From positions 505,001-569,000 of the forward strand of contig NW_023501054.1 of NCBI RefSeq assembly GCF_014066305.1: DNA of 64,000 bases, written 5' to 3'. The position numbers were made by a program, and so were the translations under genes. Source of the DNA: Letharia columbiana (lineage: Eukaryota; Ascomycota; Lecanoromycetes; Lecanorales; Parmeliaceae). Below the pieces are notes generated by a model. That model searched no databases. It saw nothing but the letters and a program-made list of their open reading frames with translations, and was not told the origin of the DNA. Below, in pieces: positions 35,111-46,080 of the stretch; position 1 is the stretch's first letter; every line of letters begins with the position of its first letter.

Positions 35111-36309
35111 GGCGTTTGATGATGAACGGAAGGGGTGCGAGCTGGTGACGGAGAGTGGAGCCTTTGGGTGTGAATACTTGTGATGCGAGAAGTTCACGGC
35201 CTTTGCGCATATCACTATGGATTGGAAATATAGCAGTCTGTCGCAGTCCATAGTGAGAATCAATGCATCACTTGTTGACCTGAACAATCAGACATCGTGA
35301 AACCACGCATGCTTGATTAGATATTGGACCTGGGACTATCCCGCCGCCTCTGGTACACCCCACGCCTGGACCTCAGACATTACTTACAGCTGCAACGCAT
35401 GGGAGCAGTCTGTCAAGAGAAACAGCAGAGTTCGAAGTGCGCGGACCAGCTAGCTGTAAGCATCACCCCAGCCATGATGAACCGTGCTCGATGGCTGTCT
35501 TCTCGAATCGAACGCTCTGCTTGAGAGCGAATATGGACTTCGTGTATGCAAACGAATGAACCTGTGCTGGATGAAATGGATGCTGTATCATCGCCCTCTT
35601 GCATCCCTGCGGGCTGTCCTCCCCGTGGCGACTTTCAGACCACGAACAGTTGCCGTGTCTGGGACTCAATGCTGCGAGGTATTTTGGTCTCCAAGATATA
35701 TATGGCAGCTGTGATGGGAGAGATGTGCTGATTGTTGTGAAGATAGTGACAGAGAATAATCAGATGGGATGATCGATGTCTGCTAGACACGTATCCTCCT
35801 GCGGAGTTGTTATAGGACTTTGGATGACAAGAGTCTTCGGCTGAGCTTGGGGGAATATGGGAATCTGTACTGGAAGAGTACAGTGTCCAAGGTGATCGCC
35901 GCGTTCTCTGGCAGCGCAAGACTCATGCTCATGAGCACTTTTAGGTATCCTAAGAGGTGGCAAATTGTTTCTTTGAGCTTGTATGGTGACTCCATAGAAG
36001 GAACTGACACAGTAACCCTGGATGGTCGCAGAGAAGCTGCAGAGGAAGCACACTGCACACTTCGTGGACCCTCTTCCAGTACACACCAGGCTGATTACTG
36101 TACCGCTTCAACGAACAACGGATCATCGCAATGCGCAAACCCTCGCTCCTTTCGGAGCGACACTGCTAGTAATGGCACATTGGGTCCACGTTCTTGGGTA
36201 CATACGTGGCATGGCATCACAGCACGAAGTGACCGCATCGACATTGCCACCATCATCCTATCAACTTCCGCAGCCTACGTACGATACAAGCAATGAAATG
36301 TTCCCCATC
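35111..36309. other. Spacer with overlapping short frames
   Basis: Frames on both strands at 35760-36296 overlap one another. The minus-strand one (about 35810-36058, KLKETICHLLGYLKVLMSMS) is the most protein-like but has no recognised motif. No gene is supported. Confidence 0.45.
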
Positions 36310-36627
36310 TCAGTCACTCTGTCCTACATATCTCAACGCAACCCACCCAGGGTCCTCCCCAAACACGCTGCACGCCCCGCCAGGGAAATGCTGGTAATTC
36401 TGGCATGCGGGAACGGTCTCATCGTCGTACGTTGGCCTGCGAGCAGAGCAGGTGCGGCAGACCCAGCGTTTGCTGTTGCCGTTGGGGTGGGTTGCAGGCT
36501 CTTGAGAGGTAAGAGGAGAAGTGCCTGCGATGAGAGAAGGGAGACAAGCTGGGGGTTGAATTGAGTCGAATTGAGTTGAAGTAGAGGGCGGACGTGGGAG
36601 ATGATGGATTGCCCATTTCCGTCTCAC
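36310..36627 (-). pseudogene. Possible small zinc-finger protein, perhaps broken
   Basis: The minus frame ending at TGA 36310 reads RWVCRTCSARRPTYDDE then ACQNYQHFPGGAC. The spacing of WVCxxC and a later Cys resembles RanBP2-type zinc fingers and a group of short fungal proteins with two CxxC pairs. The second pair here is Cys-x2-Tyr instead of Cys-x2-Cys. TGC to TAC would be a CpA to TpA change on the other strand. The true start is uncertain, since upstream sequence switches between two frames. It may be a living gene with a single pair, or a relic. Confidence 0.35.
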
Positions 36628-36668
36628 ACGAGCCTGGCCTTGCTATGAAGGAGAGAGACTCACTAGAG

Positions 36669-36688
36669 GTGTGTGTGTGTGTGTGTGT
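36669..36688. repeat. (GT)10 microsatellite
   Basis: Ten uninterrupted GT units are present. This is an ordinary dinucleotide microsatellite. Confidence 0.95.
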
Positions 36689-36994
36689 AATTCCTACATC
36701 GGAGGGCCGTGCCTCTGTTCGTACCCCTTCCCATTGAAAGGCGTAGCCCAGAGTGCAACCGTTTTTACCCACTCGACCTTACGACCATATCCGGCATCCG
36801 TACCCCATTTGAGATACGGCAGATAATCGTGGTCCCGTAGAACCACGGCTATATACATTATATTAAGAATTCCAAAGCCTCCATTACAACCAGACACCAT
36901 TACACTCTACAATGTACCCCAAAGCTTTTTCCTCATTTCTCCAGGCCGAGCTCTAATCTATCTGTTCTATATACCCTCAGACACCTAGTACTCC

Positions 36995-37560
36995 ATTATA
37001 TATCGTCACGTAAGAGAGAGAATAGTAACATTTGTCAAATCGAAGCCGGGAATACCCAAATTGAGCTCTCCTTCGATTCCCGTAGAGATACGAGACCTAA
37101 TTAGGCCTATTCACACGTCGATAGCTGGCTGGGAGGTGTACGGCCATCACTTATTGCTCACTGACTCCGCTATCAAGGGGGTATTTTTTAAGCACATTAG
37201 ATTCAGCTCTCTTGTCTAATCTCTTTCCTATAGAAAACCTCTATATAATTCTCGTAAACGAGCATAACTCGTCTGTGGCCGGAGTTGGGTACTTATAATA
37301 TTTAGAAAAGAGTTACCGATCAGCGAGGGAGGGAGATATCATCCGACCGAGAGGGGTGGGGCTCGCCGTCATGTCGATAATACCGAATTCTTCGAGGGGG
37401 ACGCGTTAACCCTCGATCTAACGCGTCTCGTTGTCCGATTTTCGCTCGTACGTAGTTGACCGTTATCGTAATCGAAGAATCCGATCGTACACCCATATGT
37501 AAATGTACGCTCCCTTGAGATCTCTTGGCTCCTCTGACGTGCCAAACCGTAAGTTTACGC
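36995..37560. repeat. Small CpG-rich, CpA-poor island inside the gene segment
   Basis: In 37320-37490 I count over twenty CpG but only about seven CpA plus TpG, unlike the sequence around it and like the flanking RIP blocks, where CpG survives while CpA is lost. Local AT-rich words (TATATAATTCTCG, TTATAATATTTAG) occur at 37240-37310. This is probably the remains of a short repeat that was hit by RIP. No element ends were found. Confidence 0.5.
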
Positions 37561-39889
37561 CCACTGTAGCTGACGAGTTGGGACCCAATCAACGCGTAGT
37601 AGCTGCTAAACAGGTGCAGAGCAGACTCCCGAAGGCATAGGAATCTTTGTCAGAGGGTTCGTAGCCGGCACCACGTACAGGTGGATCTCGTACACTAGAG
37701 GTGGTGTTTGGGACAGTTATAGGCAAGGCTACCTCGTGATCTGGTACATGCTCTGTGATGCTGAGACCAGGAATACCCACTACCACGCTGTCGTTATCAG
37801 GGCCTTCCTGACATTGTCGAACCTACTCAGCAACCGCATACGAGGAGCAGCGATTGTGCCCACAGGAGCATCTGGGGTTTAGAGTGGTCTTGTAGGGCGC
37901 GGTACAGCAGCAGCATTTCCACTTGCGGATTATGGGGGTCTGGATATAGGGAATGTTGACTGAAAAGTTTGCAGACTCGGTAACCGTTCAGGTGTTGGAG
38001 GAGAAGAGGCGGTCTGAGGGGGGTTGTGATACCTGAACTGTCCCAGATGGCAGATGGGGGTGCGTCAGGGTAGGAAGTGACATGCAAGAGATGAAAGTCG
38101 TGATCGTGGCTGCAATGATTTGCCGAACTGTCCCCCATCGTGTACGGTGAGGTTAGAGGAACGTTATCAGTAGCTTTATTGAGTTGGGGTCTTGACTGGA
38201 GAGATGATGGGTAACACTGTCTAGTGTGGTAGAGAAGAACTATGTGTCTTAGATGGAAGAGTACTTCTTCTCGTCGGTATAGGACAGAAGGAAAGAGGGG
38301 AGATATGAAGGACCTAAGTCTTGAGGCAGTGGACGGCGCCATTGAATCCGCCGATAGGATGACAAGGATCGGCAGCTTTCCAATATATAGGAATTTAATG
38401 CTTAACAAGAGTATGGTCAGATGCATAGACCTCGTCAAACCCGAGGAGGACTACGCTCTCGGATGGCCAAGTGAGCGTGATGCAGCTCCAGTCGCGCGGT
38501 CACGAACACTCACTGGCTGGACTGGCAATGCGGCCTTGGTTGGAGGGTGCATTGAATTTGTAGTAGAATTCGACAGCTTGGCCTTTCGAGACAGCATTAC
38601 AAGATGATTTGCTATTGACAGCTCCATAGGTAGTATAGGATCATAAAACCCTGACAGACGACTTGCTCAACTAAATGTAAGTTCAATTGTGGAGTCCACC
38701 ACACTTTCTTTTCTTTAGGTGTGCGGCAGTCAAGTCGAATGCCAGTAGTCATTCATGGGAAGAGAATGTGAGCACAAAACGTTCATGTAGATTTTTGAAC
38801 CTTCTCAGTCTGGCTCTTGGTTACAGTCGCAATGATTGGTTTGTCTCGGCCTGGCCAGATGACGGAATGAAAGCCCAAAGCCCAGTAAGTAATACGTTGA
38901 TTTCTACTCAAGCTACTACCTGTAGTACCAGATCTTGATCTCACTCCAGTCGCATCAAGGTAGCGATCCAAGCATATCAGTCGGGACCGTAAAGCTAGTA
39001 GGCGACTTTTAATATAGCTTCCGTGGACAATACTGTATTGCTTCGCCTACCGGAAGAAGAGGCTTGCTAAAGAATGGGGGGATGAGAGAAGAAAAAAAGG
39101 TGGTTGATTGCCAAGCCTGACGCTGATTGGTCAAGGGATGCCGTGGTTAGATTAGTAATTGAAAAGTCGGAGCAGGCCGGAGAATTGAGTAGCTTCTTCG
39201 TCCCTACTTTACTTTCCAGACGCCGCAGAATGTAGGTGGTTCACTGTTCAGACACTGCTCAAGTCTGACCTGATTCAATCAAGTCGCTCTTCTTTAGCGG
39301 TACATGGATATTGTATACCAGCACTACTTGTCAAGGAACTTTGCAGCGGCTTGAAGGAGGGCAAGGAAGATGGCAAGAAAGACGGCAGGAGATCAAAACC
39401 TCCGCAGATTGCTTGATGCCTCAATTGGAGATGCACAGTACTAATGACTCTGGGCAAGATCTAAGTATCTCATGAGTGTTGCTTAGAGCGTTCGCATGAT
39501 CATCGCTTCACTTTCAGCCTATCGAGTGATGAATGATGTGTTCTTTGCACTTACTAGAACAGGTATTGAAGGGTGGAGTCTTTCTTGAGGTTGGAACGCA
39601 TGAATCAGCGCCCAGTGACCACGATACGCCTAGTGTAGGCCACGGTGCATGTTCCTTTGAGTGACACTCAGTGCGGCAGGTTACTAACTGTGTTGGGTGC
39701 CGGATTCTGGGTCAAGCAGCGCTTGTGTCATCCTGGCTCCTTCCTGTTCAGTTTTGACGAAGGACATTGAGCAACTGTAAACAAAGTGTTCAACGATCTC
39801 TACCCAATTCTGTCATCCATCTCTTCCTCCCAACACTCCACTCTCTCCACCATACCCACAATTCCCATCATTGAAATCAACTTCACAAG
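37561..39889. other. 2.3-kb spacer without supported gene
   Basis: The longest frame is on the minus strand (about 199 codons from ATG 38426 to 37827). It starts with a hydrophobic stretch (LTILLLSIKFLYIGKLPILV), is rich in His, Leu, Pro and Ser, and has no known domain. A plus frame overlaps it at 38242-38607. I do not accept it as a gene but note it as the best candidate here. Confidence 0.4.
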
Positions 39890-40849
39890 ATGCCGTTCCG
39901 CCATCAGCCAGTCACCAAGCCGATCCGAACCAAATACGACAAGCTCAAAGTCGACATCCTCCGAGGTCTTCTTGCCCTACGCGTCCTTCCAACTACAGGC
40001 AAGAAAGCCGACTTGACCATGCGTCTGTTCCAGGACGACAATAACAATGAGAGATTGGCAGCTCTAAGGGCTCTTTGGCAGCACCCTGCCGTCGTGAAGC
40101 CATCGTCAGACCCGGATCCAGGACAGGGCCCAAGCTTATGCTATCCACGACAGAACCATACCTCCTATTACGAGAGCATCAGTATTGCCCAACTTGTCTA
40201 CCACCTGCACGAGCGTGCACTTTCCGTCCATGGCGATCAAGAGGACTTGGTCAAACGGCTCAGAGATTACGACTGGGATGGTTCCGACTCAGGCTACAGC
40301 GAGTCCGACGACGAAGAAGAGGAAGATCACACCGCTAGCTTCTACCATCGCACGCTAACGCATCAGAGCCTCTACGACGGTAAAGGTCTTCACCCGAGTA
40401 TACTCATTGGACTGCGCATCCAGGGGTTCTTCTACGATGCAAAAAAAGGGCTGCAATTACACTGTGATCGTGGCCGCTTTAACCTCACATTTTGCGGCTG
40501 GCCATGGCCGACATCCGTTGGCTTACCGTTGTGTCATACAGATCGGATCAGGCTCGATAAGGTCTTGTGGAACGGCTTAAGATCTGTCCAGCAGCTGGAT
40601 GAACAGGGTCTAAACAACAGTATTGGTCTGGACAAGGGGGAAAAGGGAGAAAATTTGCTTATTGTCAGTGCTGTGATCGCGGTGAGGAAAGGGATGGGAG
40701 GTGATTACCGTGTGCTTGGGCTGCAGTGCGAGGGGATGAGCACGATGGGATACGTGTACGCTGATGACAGAGAGGCCTGTCGCGTCAAATGTCCGGGGCG
40801 GTTTGTTCGCTTTTTCGACGTTGCAGTTGATAGAAGAAAGGATCAATGA
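39890..40849 (+). CDS. SAP-domain protein
   Basis: A single exon of 319 aa with the start in good context (caagATGcc). Residues 16-50 (KYDKLKVDILRGLLALRVLPxTGKKADLTMRLFQ) fit the SAP motif, a helix-turn-helix of about 35 residues that binds scaffold or AT-rich DNA in nuclear proteins. A second, weaker SAP-like segment is at 96-128 (ISIAQLVYHLHERALSVHGD ... LVKRL). An acidic stretch follows at 131-146 (SESDDEEEED), then a mostly beta, Gly-rich C-terminal domain with no recognised family. The combination suggests a nuclear DNA- or RNA-associated protein. Its partner and process are unknown. The gene is intact and isolated. Confidence 0.75.
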   Translation: MPFRHQPVTKPIRTKYDKLKVDILRGLLALRVLPTTGKKADLTMRLFQDDNNNERLAALRALWQHPAVVKPSSDPDPGQGPSLCYPRQNHTSYYESISIAQLVYHLHERALSVHGDQEDLVKRLRDYDWDGSDSGYSESDDEEEEDHTASFYHRTLTHQSLYDGKGLHPSILIGLRIQGFFYDAKKGLQLHCDRGRFNLTFCGWPWPTSVGLPLCHTDRIRLDKVLWNGLRSVQQLDEQGLNNSIGLDKGEKGENLLIVSAVIAVRKGMGGDYRVLGLQCEGMSTMGYVYADDREACRVKCPGRFVRFFDVAVDRRKDQ

Positions 40850-41473
40850 GTCTCGCTTAATGCTGCCATGACGCTAGCGATGGGTTGTACTGGGCATTTG
40901 CTTCTGGCCTGACCTTGAATTATTTCTATGAAGAATTTCATCTTGCTTCATTTTTGTTTCCCTGTTGAAGATAGTACATTGAGAAGATCATTTGCAAGGC
41001 AACAGTCGCCAAAGAGTCTCTTGCACCGTCAGATGCCTCTACGAGCTTGACGCAAGAGGGCATCGTCCTTCTATACAACTCCTGGAATAGATGCAAGGAT
41101 GGGAATGAGTTTGAGTATAGCTATGTTATCTACTAAAGGTAGGGGGAGCAAGGACTCGGGTACTTCTAGAATGTATGTCTAAAGTACCTCAACAATGGTG
41201 ACAACGAGTGCGAAGAGCAACTGGGCTCCGTCTAGCACTAGCTCACGGCCAAATCTAAGCGTGGTTCAAAAGATTTATGAACCTTAGGTTTGGTAACGGG
41301 ATCTCGCCATCCGATACATAACCCGATTCAAGACTCTGGTTGGGTTGCTTGCAGCGCAAGTCGCGAAAGAAGAAGCCGCTGCACGCGACAGTTTCGACAA
41401 AATGCCCTCATAATCACAAAAAGACCTTCATTCCTGCCGAGCCCCTTCCATTTGATCCTCCTTCTACTCCACC
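40850..41473. other. Spacer upstream of the secreted-protein gene
   Basis: No gene is recognised. Frames at 41290-41597 overlap the start of the next gene and are shadows. The last 100 bases are pyrimidine-rich, as in fungal leaders. Confidence 0.45.
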
Positions 41474-42526
41474 ATGTTTGGCATCTGGCTACTCCTGTTG
41501 TTCTTACAATTTTACGTCTTCCCTCTGGCGCAAGCTGCTTCGCTACCGCTACCATCCCAAAGCGAACCCATCACACTCACGGAAACGACGAAATTGACGA
41601 TAGCCAACCATGCCAGCATTTCCCTTACTAACCCCAGCAACAACACATCCGTCTTCTTCGGCAACCCGGGAGATCCCATCCCAGCTGCCGAATTACGCCA
41701 TACCCTCTCCGTCGCCAGGGCCAGTGTCCAAGCTTACCTTCCTCGCTACGCCAATGAGCCAATCTCTGACAGCTTTTTCAAAACAAATATTTCATTCCCT
41801 GAGACCGGAAACAGCGTCTGCATTTCCGTTTACGCCTACGGCTTTGGTCTGTCGTGGCTGCAGCTAAGCCAAGTGCTGGTGATCCTCGAGGGGTACATGC
41901 GTGGGCGGGGGCCTGGTCATCCGCATACGCACTACCAGCAGCTTGAATTTTACGTACAATTAAGGGCTGGAATTGAGGTGGCGCATGGTGTGGTGGAGTT
42001 TGCGCCTGGAGCGAGAGCCGTGGCGAAGCGCACTTTGGTCACCACAACCCTTCTTCAATTACCGCACGCAAACATCTCGTCACTCGGTACTGTCGCCCTA
42101 CCCATCACATTCCACATCCCCAGAACGAACCTCGACCTCAATATCACCGCCCTCGGCCTTCCCATTCCGCAAGATACCATGCTCACCACCATCGAGTCAG
42201 CCTATACAGAGGTAATCTTAGACCACACCGACATCGACTCTCCAATGCCCGCCAACCCACCTTTTTCTTTCACCGCCACTTCTGGGAAACGGCCTCATCA
42301 ATTTAAGACGGAAATCCTAATCATTCCTTATATTGGCAAACAGTTCTCTTGGGCTTTGCTGTGTATTGTGATGTATGGGTTAAGAGACTTTCTACGTCAG
42401 ACGAGTCATTTCAACTCGGTGAGCTTTCAGATTATAGATGCGAGTTTGGGGAAGATGGGGTCTGGGGATGTGCTTTATTGGCCTGTCAATGAGATGGCAT
42501 CAACGAAAGGATTGAAGCTGGAATAG
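41474..42526 (+). CDS. Secreted protein of two tandem related domains, function unknown
   Basis: A single exon of 350 aa. It has a strong signal peptide (MFGIWLLLLFLQFYVFPLAQA, cleavage near 21-22) and several N-glycosylation sequons (NNTS, NISF, NISS, NITA). Two halves resemble each other. Residues 73-178 contain SVCISVYAYGFGLSWLQLSQ, then LEGYMRG, then LEFYVQL and a Gly turn. Residues 236-336 contain TEILIIPYIGKQFSWALLCI, then YGLRDFLRQ, then VSFQIIDASLG and GDVLYWP. The shared pattern is beta strand, ..SW.. L, amphipathic helix, beta strand and Gly-x-V. I do not recognise a named family; such proteins occur as secreted hypotheticals in ascomycetes. It is intact, with start context caccATGtt. 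Confidence 0.7.
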   Translation: MFGIWLLLLFLQFYVFPLAQAASLPLPSQSEPITLTETTKLTIANHASISLTNPSNNTSVFFGNPGDPIPAAELRHTLSVARASVQAYLPRYANEPISDSFFKTNISFPETGNSVCISVYAYGFGLSWLQLSQVLVILEGYMRGRGPGHPHTHYQQLEFYVQLRAGIEVAHGVVEFAPGARAVAKRTLVTTTLLQLPHANISSLGTVALPITFHIPRTNLDLNITALGLPIPQDTMLTTIESAYTEVILDHTDIDSPMPANPPFSFTATSGKRPHQFKTEILIIPYIGKQFSWALLCIVMYGLRDFLRQTSHFNSVSFQIIDASLGKMGSGDVLYWPVNEMASTKGLKLE

Positions 42527-43328
42527 GGGAGTCATGGAACGCGAGCTGCTATACGAGCAAATTCTCCGATTGGATATCCGAGAGATACGAATCAAAACCC
42601 TCGCATGTAGTCGCTATGCCTTCCTACAAGGCTGAGATTTTACACATTAGGAGTCGTCATATAAATGGGGCGCCTTGATTCTGTCTCTTGGGTCCTATGT
42701 CATACCAAAGAAGAACACTTTCTTCTCAAAGCTCACGTTTCCCAAGAGCGTGGTTTCCGCCTTTCAATCACACCTTTCTAATCTAACGAGATCATATTGA
42801 GTACTGTACGTCACAACGTGAGACCGATTGACCAGCTTGGCATCGTAAGATAACCGCATCACGGAATATGTGTATTGTATGTCTGGGATAGCGAAACCAC
42901 AAAATAGGATGAGACTGAGAGGTACGAGACTTCAGAATCAGAATGAAACCAAACGTAGCCAGCGATAAAGTACGCAGCTTGACTGTTGCTGCTCCTCAAA
43001 AAGGTCGCCTTCAGCATCTCCTCACGTGTCCCACAAGCAGAGCCATCTTCTTGTTTGATAGCATCTCTTCAAGTTGGTCACTTGCCACTTCTCGGGTAGG
43101 AGCATCAATCTCGGCTGCACGATAGAGCCAGCACAATTCTTCATGAAATCCTAACTCTTTTCAGATTCAGTCGGTCAATGACTCACCTCTTCTCTCCTTG
43201 CCGCCACTCGTATGGCCGCCAACTCCACGAATGATTCTGCACTGACCGAAGATGTGGACATATAACGACAAGTATATGCATCCTCGCGCTTCAGCGGTTT
43301 GCGTTGGAGACTCCTATTCGGGCTAGTC
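42527..43328. other. Spacer without recognisable gene
   Basis: Only frames of about 60 codons are present, without motifs. Nothing else is seen. Confidence 0.45.
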
Positions 43329-43739
43329 CTACGAGGAGCGTGTCGTCAGAGATGCTAGGGTCATCGCTGTGTTTACGTTTGTGTTCGTATTTTCAAGATC
43401 TTCCCTCGGTGGTAGAAGGAAGGGATCCGACGAGTGGGTCCTCTCTTCATGATCTCTCAGGGGGTGCTCCAAAACTTGAGAGCGACGCTGGGATTTCTCT
43501 TCGCCGTCTTCTTCTTTTTCTTCTCTTTCTCCTTGAGATTGCAGATGGCGACGTAGGAACCATTGCATTTGACAGTGGAAATACCGCACGTGAGATTCAA
43601 AGAGACAGTGAGCGCAGTACAAGCGTACTCATAGTCTTCCTTGCGCTTCAAGATATTGAGGAGGCAGCCTGGTTCGTGGTTGTTCTCCTAGAGTTGTGGG
43701 CGCTGCCTTAGGGGTAACAATGGCTTGATGATTCCCCAT
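43329..43739 (-). pseudogene. Hypothetical minus-strand frame with one internal stop
   Basis: From ATG 43739 (MGNHQAIVTPKAAPTTLGEQ) the frame meets TGA at 43629-43631 (codon 37) and then continues to TAG 43329 with LYCAHCLFESHVRYFHC and a Lys/Glu-rich segment (QSQGEREEKEEDGEE). The CxxC followed by His residues might be a degenerate zinc finger. A competing frame (43457-43651) also looks protein-like, with four spaced cysteines (EYACTALTVSLNLTCG, VKCNGSYVAICNL), so a frameshift or intron may be involved. No family is assigned. Confidence 0.3.
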
Positions 43740-45073
43740 CCTGACGTTTAAGCTTCACTCTATAAAGACAGAATGGGAAGAGGCCCCTCAATTGCAATAA
43801 TGAGACTGGTAGAATTTATTAAGGAGATGCTGAAAAGAATATAGTGGAGATGTATCGTTGCTGATAGATGATGGAGTGAAGCAATAACAGATGTAATGGC
43901 TGGCATCGCCTTGAATACAAGAGAAATATCTCCAATATCTGGCGATGTTGGCATAGAAGCTGACAGGTAATGATTGAGATAAGGGCGAACGTTTCCAAAT
44001 AAGTACCCGCACGATACTTGGATACTTCATCCTATACTGAGCGAGGCCTTCCGTTAACCCGTTCTGTAGATCTAAGCATGGAAGAGAGTAGAGTAGTGCT
44101 TGCGCCGCTGCTTCAATTTTGAGACCAGCGGAAGTGTAAGAGGGTGGAGAACGGATGGTGAGTCGAGATGAGCCGTGTTCCTGCAAAGCTTCAAAGAGTG
44201 CGGCATATGGGCAACAAAGAGCTAGAAGAGAAGGGGTTAGGCCTGATAGTCTCCTGCAGCGGAGAAGTGTGGCTCCATCCCCAACAACTCACAAGGCTAG
44301 TCTGCAGAATCAAAGCCATATGCTTCAGGTATTTGCTATCGAGCAGGTAGTAGAGTTGATTCGAAGCAACTTACACAGCAATAACATCTCGATTGCTGGC
44401 TACAAGCCTGGATCACAAGTCATGCAAGCAGGTAGTATTTTGCCCACCGTTTTGTATTAAGTGATCGATTGTCGGCTCCAAAGGGGTACGCTGAGAACCC
44501 CGGAATTCGGCCTCGTACCCTCGCGCCTTTGAAGGAGTACGACGATATAAAGGTGTGAACTTTAGGGTCGACACCACCGAGGTGTCGGAGCTTCAAAGCC
44601 TGTAGTGCGGTAGGTAGAGATAATAGGCTTGAAGAAGTAAGTTTGAGACGGCTCCTGACCCCACAGAAGTCTGTTTGGTAAAATATCACGGGGTTGTAGC
44701 CAAAGCACCGCGATCCTTCCAAATTACGAAAGCTGCTTTCTGCCATGAGATTTTCGCCCTATGCATGACACTTGCTGATTCTCTTACACACCGTCCTTGA
44801 GAAGTCGGATGGAAGGACTCGTCTTCTCCTCGCAGGCCACAGTTGGAACAAAGACGACATCTTCATTTCGAAATGTACTTAAGACGATATTTCTGAGCTC
44901 CAATAAAAAGACGAAGGCTGAAGGCGCTACAGTCGCTGACTGTAAAGTCTTGAATGAGTAGCTCAATGACACCACGTCCACGCTGAATTGCATTTAATAG
45001 GAGTCTGTTGACCATTTTATGAAGTGGTATGATGACGTATCCATTTATATCCATACTATACGACCAATACTCC
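43740..45073. other. Spacer with doubtful minus-strand frames
   Basis: Minus frames at 43760-44186 and 44420-44746 lack known motifs. The second includes LLSLPTALQALKLRHLGG, a leucine-rich pattern like that of fungal F-box proteins, so it could be another relic of that kind. No gene is supported. Confidence 0.4.
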
Positions 45074-46080
45074 TCAAGGCAGACAGGAGAGTATGCTCCG
45101 CAATTTCTCCAACACGACTGCCTGCTCAGTCGCATTCGCATCTGTCTTAGCGACAGCGTTTCCCACACTGATACTGGCATAACACCCCGCCGTATCAACA
45201 ACCGTGGTCTCAGTCGGAAGCCTGGTCGATCCACATGTGTTGACATCCTTTGCGGTACTGCTCGTTGCGCTATTGATCCTGGACAAGACGAACTTGAAGT
45301 CGGCAGGCGATGAACAAGTACTGCAGTTCACGGCGGGGAAATTAACGTTGAGCCAGATATCGGATGGAAGGTACGGCTTGCCAGACGCCACGAGGCTCTG
45401 AGTGACATTGGTCGATAGGTCTGCGTATACGGTCATATATGTCTGCACTGGCGCAGTGTATCCGGTCTGCGACCCTGTGGTGCCGCTGAAGGCAATGGCG
45501 GGGATTCCTTCTTTTGAAGCCTCCGTCGCTGCTCCAACAGTTCCAGATATGAGAACAGTGCTACCAAGGTTTGCTTAAACGGAGGTTGTCAGATGAACCC
45601 TCCAACCCAACAGAATAAGACTCCTTACCTCCCACGTTAAAACCCGCCACCGCAATATCTGGCGCACCACCGAAGAATTTGGGAGACAACGTCTGGATGC
45701 CGTAGCGCATCGATGTGACTGGGTAAGAGTTGACGTAATTGAGGCGTGTGTTGGATGCATTGTTGCCCTCGGCCGGAGATCCAGTAGGACAAGAATTATA
45801 CTCGCAGGGCTCTGTGAGCGGCGTTGCTGGCGCGTCTGATGAACCTGAAAATTCTCCATCAAAACAACGGTTCTCCTGAAGATGCGGAGGGCAAGTGCAT
45901 ACCTGTCCCTGACTCGTTTTCAGCAGGAGCACTCAGGACAACGGAGTCGCCGGCTGCTGTTAGGGTGTTGTAAAACGTCCGGATATTTATCTCGGCCCAG
46001 CCATCATCATTTGAGAGAACGACATTTGTGGCTCTTGTGGTCAATGGAAGCAGCGCAAAAGATAGGGTGAAGAAATGCAT
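45074..46080 (-). CDS. SurE-type acid phosphatase / 5'(3')-nucleotidase, secreted
   Basis: Three exons on the minus strand: 46080-45903, 45844-45629 and 45573-45074. Introns are 58 nt (GTATGC ... TTCAG) and 55 nt (GTAAGG ... TTAAG). The spliced product is 297 aa. Residues 1-17 form a signal peptide (MHFFTLSFALLPLTTRA). Directly after it comes the SurE metal site NVVLSNDDGW (Asp25, Asp26). Then come the loop with SPAEGNNASN, SGTVGAATEA after the second splice, and the characteristic GIPAIAFSG. SurE enzymes remove phosphate from nucleotides and other monoesters in a metal-dependent way; fungal secreted members are annotated as acid phosphatases and would scavenge phosphate. The next gene upstream, on the same strand, encodes another secreted protein. 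The gene looks intact. Confidence 0.9.

Noticed and set aside
37827..38438. About 200-codon minus-strand frame
   Set aside because: No domain, unusual His/Leu/Pro composition, and an overlapping plus-strand frame; not enough to call a gene.
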